Notes under the pieces: generated by a model | The model's database searches: none | What the model saw: only the letters and a program-made list of their open reading frames with translations | Told to the model about the DNA's origin: nothing | Position numbers and translations under genes: made by a program | Assembly: GCA_027605045.1 (NCBI GenBank) | Contig: JAQFWX010000005.1 | Location: forward strand, 1,736,001 to 1,800,000 | From: Phallus indusiatus | Taxonomy: Eukaryota; Basidiomycota; Agaricomycetes; Phallales; Phallaceae | DNA length: 64,000 nt | Reading direction: 5' to 3' | Shown here: piece after piece, positions 58,522 through 64,000 of the stretch | Layout of the letters: each line of letters begins with the position of its first letter | Numbering within the stretch: the stretch's first letter is position 1

Positions 58522-58585
58522 AAAAGGTGTTCGATTCTATTCGGTTAAAGATACTCCGTCAAACTAGTGATCAGCCAACTGCTCC

Positions 58586-58667
58586 CACCTGGACCCCCGC
58601 TTCCGCCTGGACCCCCGCTTCCACCTGGACCCCCGCTTCCACCTGGCCCCCCGCTTCCACCTGGTCC
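58586..58667. repeat. 18-base minisatellite, about 4.5 units
   Basis: The unit CACCTGGACCCCCGCTTC repeats with single-base changes (CGCCTGG, CCTGGCCCC, CCTGGTCC). Read on the minus strand in one frame it would encode a GGSGGP repeat within a 118-codon frame (58,545-58,901), but that frame has no other support. It lies 65 bases past the DUF6535 stop. Confidence 0.85.
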
Positions 58668-59639
58668 ATGCCTCCAACCGCTTGGTGAAACTGGCCCTAC
58701 CTCAACAGCATAGTAAAATAATTCTAGATAACAGTGGTTTTTTTTATATAAACAATGTCTGAAATTGAAAAGGTGGTTTGAGTGGTAAATATTACGGGCC
58801 AATAGAATTATTTTGCCAATCGCTCCTGGTTGGAAAAAGCAACAAAGGGAAAAAGTAAAACTAACCCACTCAACTACAATACCGACAACATTCTCGACCA
58901 CACTCGTACATAGTATGGCTTGTGTTTCTTACTCGCAGCCAATTCACAAGTTCGACCAATCAAGAGAGCGCTGATTGGAATTTCAACTGTTTTCCTTTTT
59001 ATTTCCCGCGATAAATCTCTCTCTCTCTCTCAGATGCAGCCCGATGATCCAAAAATTGTTAAATACATGAATGCAATCCTTGATAAAGAACAGTTTGAAA
59101 TAAAGACCGGGAGCGCTGGAAGCTTTTCCAAGGAACGACCCGGGAATAGAGCAACTAGGTTAGAATGCGAGATTGGAAAACACCCGATTTCCTTATTTCG
59201 CTGATTTTTCAAATGCAATGTTTCATCCGGCGCCTGGCTTTAAGTTATTATCGATTCAGTTTCGGACTGTGAGTTTGTCCCGATCAGCGGGACAATGCAC
59301 TTCTAGTCCAAACCAGCTTATTCTGTTTTCCGGGGTGCAGTTTTAAATTGTATATAAATTATGTACATGATGTGAGAGAAATTTTACGCGTGTGTAAGCT
59401 CTGTCGAACTATTGAAACAAATTTTGTTAGGAAATCGCAAATATTTCTCGGCGTAATTTTGGGAAAGAATTAAAGCATCGTCCGGATGCTCGTCATTCCT
59501 TGAAATCCAGTACTGCACACTGGGAACTCAATACTACTGGTCGGTGATCTTGGATTTATCTTCGAATGATTGGTTGGAATGCGCATATCGAAGAGTTTTT
59601 TTCATTCCAAGTCTTTCAACGGACAAACATCAATGATCA
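58668..59639. repeat. 3' flank of DUF6535, no gene
   Basis: 58,930-59,060 matches, inverted, the DUF6535 3' flank at 10,940-11,020 and 20,140-20,200 (with GATTTAT(C/T)GCGG and a CT/GA microsatellite, CTCTCTCTCTCTC, at 59,017-59,032). This is the outer end of the recognisable right arm. 59,060-59,639 has no match and no gene. Confidence 0.5.
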
Positions 59640-61110
59640 TGCTACATTATTAGTAGTATACTCTTCTATCCTGGGACGAGCAACCACGACCCTTTTTTTG
59701 CTCGAAACGATTTCTATATCATTGCATCTTTCAATAAATAGGTTTATCTCGTGAGTTTCCAAAAGCTTATCTCGAGTCCTTGTGACCACGCGAAGAACAG
59801 CATCAGCAACTGAGTCTGTGAATATACCAAGATTTGTTAGTATCAGTTTTTTGAGTTCCAAACCTGCTGGCAGCAAATTCAGAGCCTGAATGACATTATC
59901 TTCGTACTGACAACCGAAACGAAAATTTAATGCTAAAGTATCAAGGCAAGGTAATGATCTTGGTATGTCAATGATCCAAGGAACATCCCAGGTGTAAGAG
60001 CCTAATTCTAGGTGTGTGATTCTGGCCATAGAGCATACAAAGTCCTGGATCGGAGTCAAATAATCAAATACAGGTCGCCCTCTAGGTATGATGCCTTCTA
60101 TTTGATGTGGGGAATCAGACTGCCAAATACGATTGGGTGTCGAGGACATTTTGAAGAGTCCGTTCTCCAAGTCAACGACTATATACAAGGAACTCTGGCT
60201 TGAAAAACAAGATATGTAATCCCCCGGATGGAATCGTCTCAAAAATGTTGAAAAACATGGGTGCGGTTGCAGAAGTTGTAAGTGATGACGATTGGTGAGG
60301 TTTTTGTAAAAGTGGACAGAACCTATAACGCAAACGGAGCTCGGATAGCAACCGTGACGTCGAAATTCGGATGCGGGACGAGAGTTCTCGAATATAATGA
60401 TAGCCTGATTTTCCGTATGATGTAATTACGAGTCGTCTGAGGTAAGGAAAGTCCAGTCTTGAGATTGATTTTGTTATTCCTCGAGTAATTTCTCCTTCAG
60501 TGACACCATCAAAATCTACAGTACAGCACTCCAGAGTCCAGATCACATGAAAGAGGACAGCGGCGAAGGAAGCTCAAGAGGTTGGAAAGAGCAGGCGGAT
60601 TCGGTGGAAATGCAAGTTTGAAATGTGTCAATTTTAGGGGGCGGAAGATCGAGCTATGGCGCTGGTAAATTTATTGCGTGAAGGCGGAGCACTTGAAGAC
60701 AGTGAATGTTCAACCAAAAAACTTCCTCCAATGGTGACAAGGGAATTGGCGGCGCAAGTGGAATATGTGTATGCTTGTGAAAGTTGGTTTAATTCATGAG
60801 ATGCATGTTGAATTCGAACGAGCTCGCGATCCGAAAGATGTAGAGTTAGGGAACATAGGCGGGGTACAATGATGTTTGCTTTAGATTCGAGATAATTAAT
60901 GAAAAAGCAGTCTCGTGGATTATTTCGAATCAAATTAAGGAGAGAATTCCCGGACCGGCTCATAAACAAATCGAGAATTGTGTTTGAGCTGCTGAGATCT
61001 ACAAAAGCCCATAAAGCCGGCCATCCGAGCACAGAGTTCCTCCAATGATGACAAGCATGTGAGAGCCCCAGTATAGTGTCTACAGGAGAAGTTGAGTCGT
61101 GGACGGCTAA
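59640..61110 (-). pseudogene. Decayed F-box/LRR-like protein gene
   Basis: Read from about 61,110 down: DTILGLSHACHHWRNSVLGW then PALWAFVDLSSSNTILDLFM, the usual post-F-box segment of agaric F-box proteins (C..WR..v...P.LW..i.l), then RSGNSLLNLIRNNP. Near 60,720-60,660 two frames compete: EEVFWLNIHCLQVLRLHAIN in one and RSSIFRPLKLTHFKLAFPP in another. Further frame changes occur near 60,540 and 60,190. The last open part ends at 59,637 with LPCLDTLALNFRFG and LELKKLILTNLGIFTDSVAD, Leu-rich in the LRR style. An F-box helix itself is not visible. At least three frameshifts make this a pseudogene; some may be unrecognised introns. Confidence 0.6.
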
Positions 61111-61228
61111 TGAGAAGATACTGTAGAGTTCACTTTATTTACCGCAAGCTTGGAGTTTTGTTCTTACTTCATACGCCGTGTGCCGTTACGCGTAACGACC
61201 GTTACCCTCTGAACGCTAGTACATACCA

Positions 61229-61340
61229 CATCCACCGCTTCCAGGTATCCCAGCAGACCCGCAAACCAGTGAATTTGTTGACGCCTATGTAAACTGAGAA
61301 GGAGGGACCGACTCATACCTCAATCCCTCGTCAAATACAC
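61229..61340 (+). pseudogene. GH47 mannosidase relic (about 35 codons)
   Basis: The translation PPLPGIPADPQTSEFVDAYV is followed by N, a TGA in place of the Trp-containing SWG, then EGGTDSYL. It matches VPPLPGIPAQDIDPQTGEFV and DAYVSWGGGTDSYLEYL of the intact gene at 27,846-29,950. The homology ends within 120 bases on both sides. It is an isolated relic in opposite orientation to the intact gene. Confidence 0.8.
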
Positions 61341-64000
61341 TCCGAGTCGTGGGCTAGTGGTGTGGCGTCTTCCTATGTTAATAATTTAACCATGGTTAAT
61401 GTTTCTTTGCAGAGAATTCCCTCTCCATTCGTCGATAAAACCCAACGGCAAACATCGCTACATTTTGCCCTGTAATATCGATACTGTTGGTTCTCCCGCT
61501 ACCTCACATCTCCATCTACCACCCGCCTGTAACTTAAAGATGCATCTGGCACGTTCAAGTTCATCGTTTCGCAAATATCTAGTTTGAGGATTTCATTAAC
61601 ATAGTTTTATTTTTAATAACAGCGGGTCTTTGACCCGCCGAACCTCCCCCCATTGTTCAAATGCGTGTCATCGGTCGAGAAAAAACCCCAAATCCTTTAA
61701 AGTCCCGATGCTGCAAACTAATCTTGCTCTTGATATTCGTTAAACAGTGACACGTGACGGCCGACCATCGACTATCTTGAAAATCCATACTATCTGTCAT
61801 ATTTGCGCCCCTGTCTGCTCAGCGCTCAGCAGCGACGACTCCATCTACGGCACCACTACATATATATCCCAAACCCCGGTGGCAACTTCCTGGACACGAA
61901 CAATGGTGTTACGGGCAACGTCGTCAACGTCAACATTACCAGCTTCACCCTCTTCTCCATACTCTTATCCCACTCTCATCTTCTTCCACCCGCCCACTAT
62001 GTGCCGCATCATCCTTCACTGCTTCAACACCAACCACCCTCGCCATTCGTCTTCATACCGTCCTTATTCAGTGTTTGTTCCCTTCACGCATCCTGCAGGC
62101 CTGAGCATCCACACAATCCGCACATGCACGCACACGAGATGTCTCTTCCATCTACCGCCAACACAATGACACCAAGGCGCCTGATGAAAACCCGTTTCAT
62201 CTTAATACGTAGAATGAAACGTGCCACTTACCTCTGGTCCACCGCTGATCCTCAGTGTGTCAGGCCTGTCAGGTCCCTACACAGCCCTCTGCTCAAGGCT
62301 GGAGAATCCGCACCAGTTCTTGTGCCGGGTCCAACTCTAGCTCTTGCTCTTTCTCGGGCTTGATTTCCTCTGCAAGCACATTCATAGGGTCAACATCCTC
62401 CACAGCCGCATGCGTATTACGTTCAGGCCATCCACTCAATGCTCCAACACCAACATCAACATCAACATCACCATCTGCTGCCATCGGCAACCCATGCGAA
62501 TGCGCATTCGTGTTGTGCTATACTTCCTTACCATCAACTTAAACAACGAGCTCCACGATATTGATATGCGCCTCCACCTCCACTACAATACCAACGGCAC
62601 CCTAATAATAGTAGTGCTGGTCCACCACCGCCAAATCATTGCCCACCACCTTCGCGTCCTTCGCAGCAACCAAACCCTCCGCATCAACCACATAGCTGAT
62701 ATTCGTCACAGGGACTACAAGGCCGGCCTCCGTGTGCGCCACCTGAATCTACTCCACCATCGCCTACTCAGTCTCAGTTTATGCTAGAGATTGTTATGAT
62801 ACAGCGACGGGAGTGGGGTATGGTATGCATCATCCCCGGACACAACAGCAATGTCCTCCGTCGGATGCTTTTCTTGTTTGTTTCTTCTACTGGCCCACTA
62901 CAACTTTCACGTCAGTACCACCACAAGCTACAGTCTCAACCTCAACAACAGCAGCAGAACCGCCACCGCCACCACCACCACGACTCGCAGTCTCAACAAT
63001 AACACCCTAAACAGACCACGAATTCCGGAAATTCAAATGTGTCGACATATGTACGTCAACCTATCGTGATTGATGCTATCTCGTGAATGGCAAGCAGATG
63101 CAATTTGCAATCGAATCCAAGATTGAAGACGCCAGGCGGCAACCGGCTTTGAACTACCGGCCTTGAACTCTTCTCGCTCTCAAACTTCAATTCACAGTTA
63201 TTCTTAATGGGTATCCAGCATCGGATTTATAAGTCTTATATCGAGAGTCTTATATAGAGTATAATATACAATGTCCTGTCTTACGTAAAGTCCACGAATT
63301 GGCCCGCGATGACTCCTGGTGACCTCTGATCGAGCCCGTTTTGGGAGTCACCGGGGTCATCACTTACGAATACACGGTATTCGTATTGTGGACTGAACCG
63401 GCCTGGTCGCGGCCCAATCGGCCTCGCGCCACGACGCGGTCCCCAGATACTGTCCATGGGCCGCGATAGGACCAATTCAAGGTCAGATTAGCTAATTGTT
63501 CTTTAAATTATCTTTTTCGTCCACGAGCATGACGTCGGTCGTGCGCGCACACTCGTGCGGCGTGCCCTTCCGTTCGCGTCGAGGAGGGGAAATGGGAGGA
63601 AGAAGGATTGGATGAAGGGTATTCAATACTGGCAGGATTGGGTATTTCTCAAGGTGTGTAACATCCGTCTCATTTCCAATCAGGCGAAAACTAATAGAAA
63701 AAACTCAACAGCTTGTATTTTAGTGCTAGTTGTACAGATACAGGCTCTGTGACTAGTTTGGCTAGCTAATCTTCAAAATAAAAACTTTTTTTCGACCTTT
63801 ATCGATGTGTGCCCCTCCTAACGGAAGCTCGAAGTCTTCAACGACCGTTATTGCAGGACTCCAGTGGTGCCGTTTCTGCCCGGCTCGATGTCTCACTTGT
63901 TGCGGAAATTTTTTCAGCTTGAACTACTTCACCTCTTCACTTTCCAGGCATCCTGCGGAAATCTATGTTCTTGAGAACACTGCGCAAGTTTGAAAAAATA
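61341..64000. other. Low-complexity, coding-like region without a definable gene
   Basis: Between 61,750 and 63,010 all three plus frames keep changing between Pro/Ser/Thr/His-rich stretches (for example HHPSLLQHQPPSPFVF, QPQQQQQNRHRHHHHDSQSQ). This resembles a decayed gene for a disordered, Gln/Pro-rich protein, but no consistent exon model was found. 63,130-63,240 is a dispersed repeat also at 52,395-52,500. 63,290-64,000 has only short frames without a motif; a GC-rich block lies at 63,330-63,460. Confidence 0.4.

Noticed and set aside
58545..58901. Glycine-rich 118-codon protein on the minus strand
   Set aside because: The Gly-rich part is only the translated 18-base minisatellite and the rest has no coding character.
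63290..63480. Possible TIR pair (AATTGGCCCGCGATG and GGGCCGCGATAGGACC)
   Set aside because: The two words pair only partly and no flanking duplication is present.
1..64000. tRNA, rRNA or other RNA genes
   Set aside because: I looked for tRNA-like T-loop strings and conserved rRNA words and found none convincing; a covariance-model search would be decisive.

Overview
This window is nuclear DNA of a filamentous basidiomycete, most likely an agaricomycete (mushroom-forming fungus). Coding genes are cut by many introns of about 50-60 bases with GT..AG ends. Fungal housekeeping proteins are present (coatomer alpha, ribophorin II/Swp1, a metacaspase, an Afi1-type DENN protein). The accessory part is full of DUF6535 proteins, F-box remnants, an isoprenylcysteine methyltransferase family and transposons of the kind seen in agaric genomes. 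The species cannot be named from the sequence.

Layout. (1) Bases 1-10,700 are the left arm of a large inverted duplication: a DUF6535 first exon (-), a broken copy of a zinc-finger gene (-), a broken copy of a TMEM163-like membrane gene (+) and a START-like gene (+). A LINE retrotransposon sits between the last two, with its own solo LTR inside. (2) 10,700-31,390 is a transposon-rich accessory zone: a frameshifted DUF6535 gene (-), three damaged copies of an isoprenylcysteine methyltransferase (ICMT) gene, one intact (-) and one decayed GH47 alpha-mannosidase gene, two solo LTRs of one family and one of another, and several TIR elements. (3) 31,390-44,602 is a compact, transposon-free housekeeping island: Swp1 (-), a small Gln-rich ORF (+), coatomer alpha (-), a small coiled-coil protein (+), a metacaspase (+) and Afi1-like DENN protein (-). 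(4) 45,340-59,060 is the right, better preserved arm: START-like (-), TMEM163-like (-), zinc-finger gene (+), an SDR oxidoreductase (+) found only in this arm, and an intact 1,053-residue DUF6535 gene (+). (5) 59,600-64,000 holds a decayed F-box gene, a GH47 relic and coding-like low-complexity sequence with no clear gene.

The housekeeping island is thus flanked by two inverted copies of the same accessory block. Comparing the arms shows directly what has been inserted, deleted or frameshifted. The right arm keeps open reading frames in the genes where the left arm has stops, frameshifts or a missing exon; only the START-like gene is intact in both. Target-site duplications could be read for most inserted elements, including one LTR inside the LINE inside the pseudogene flank. 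No RNA gene or CRISPR array was recognised.

The most unusual structures are two LTR families built largely from strings of hairpins, a 390-base palindrome whose arms are themselves palindromes, and small TA-flanked elements made of repeated self-complementary words. No new multi-gene system of evident function was found.
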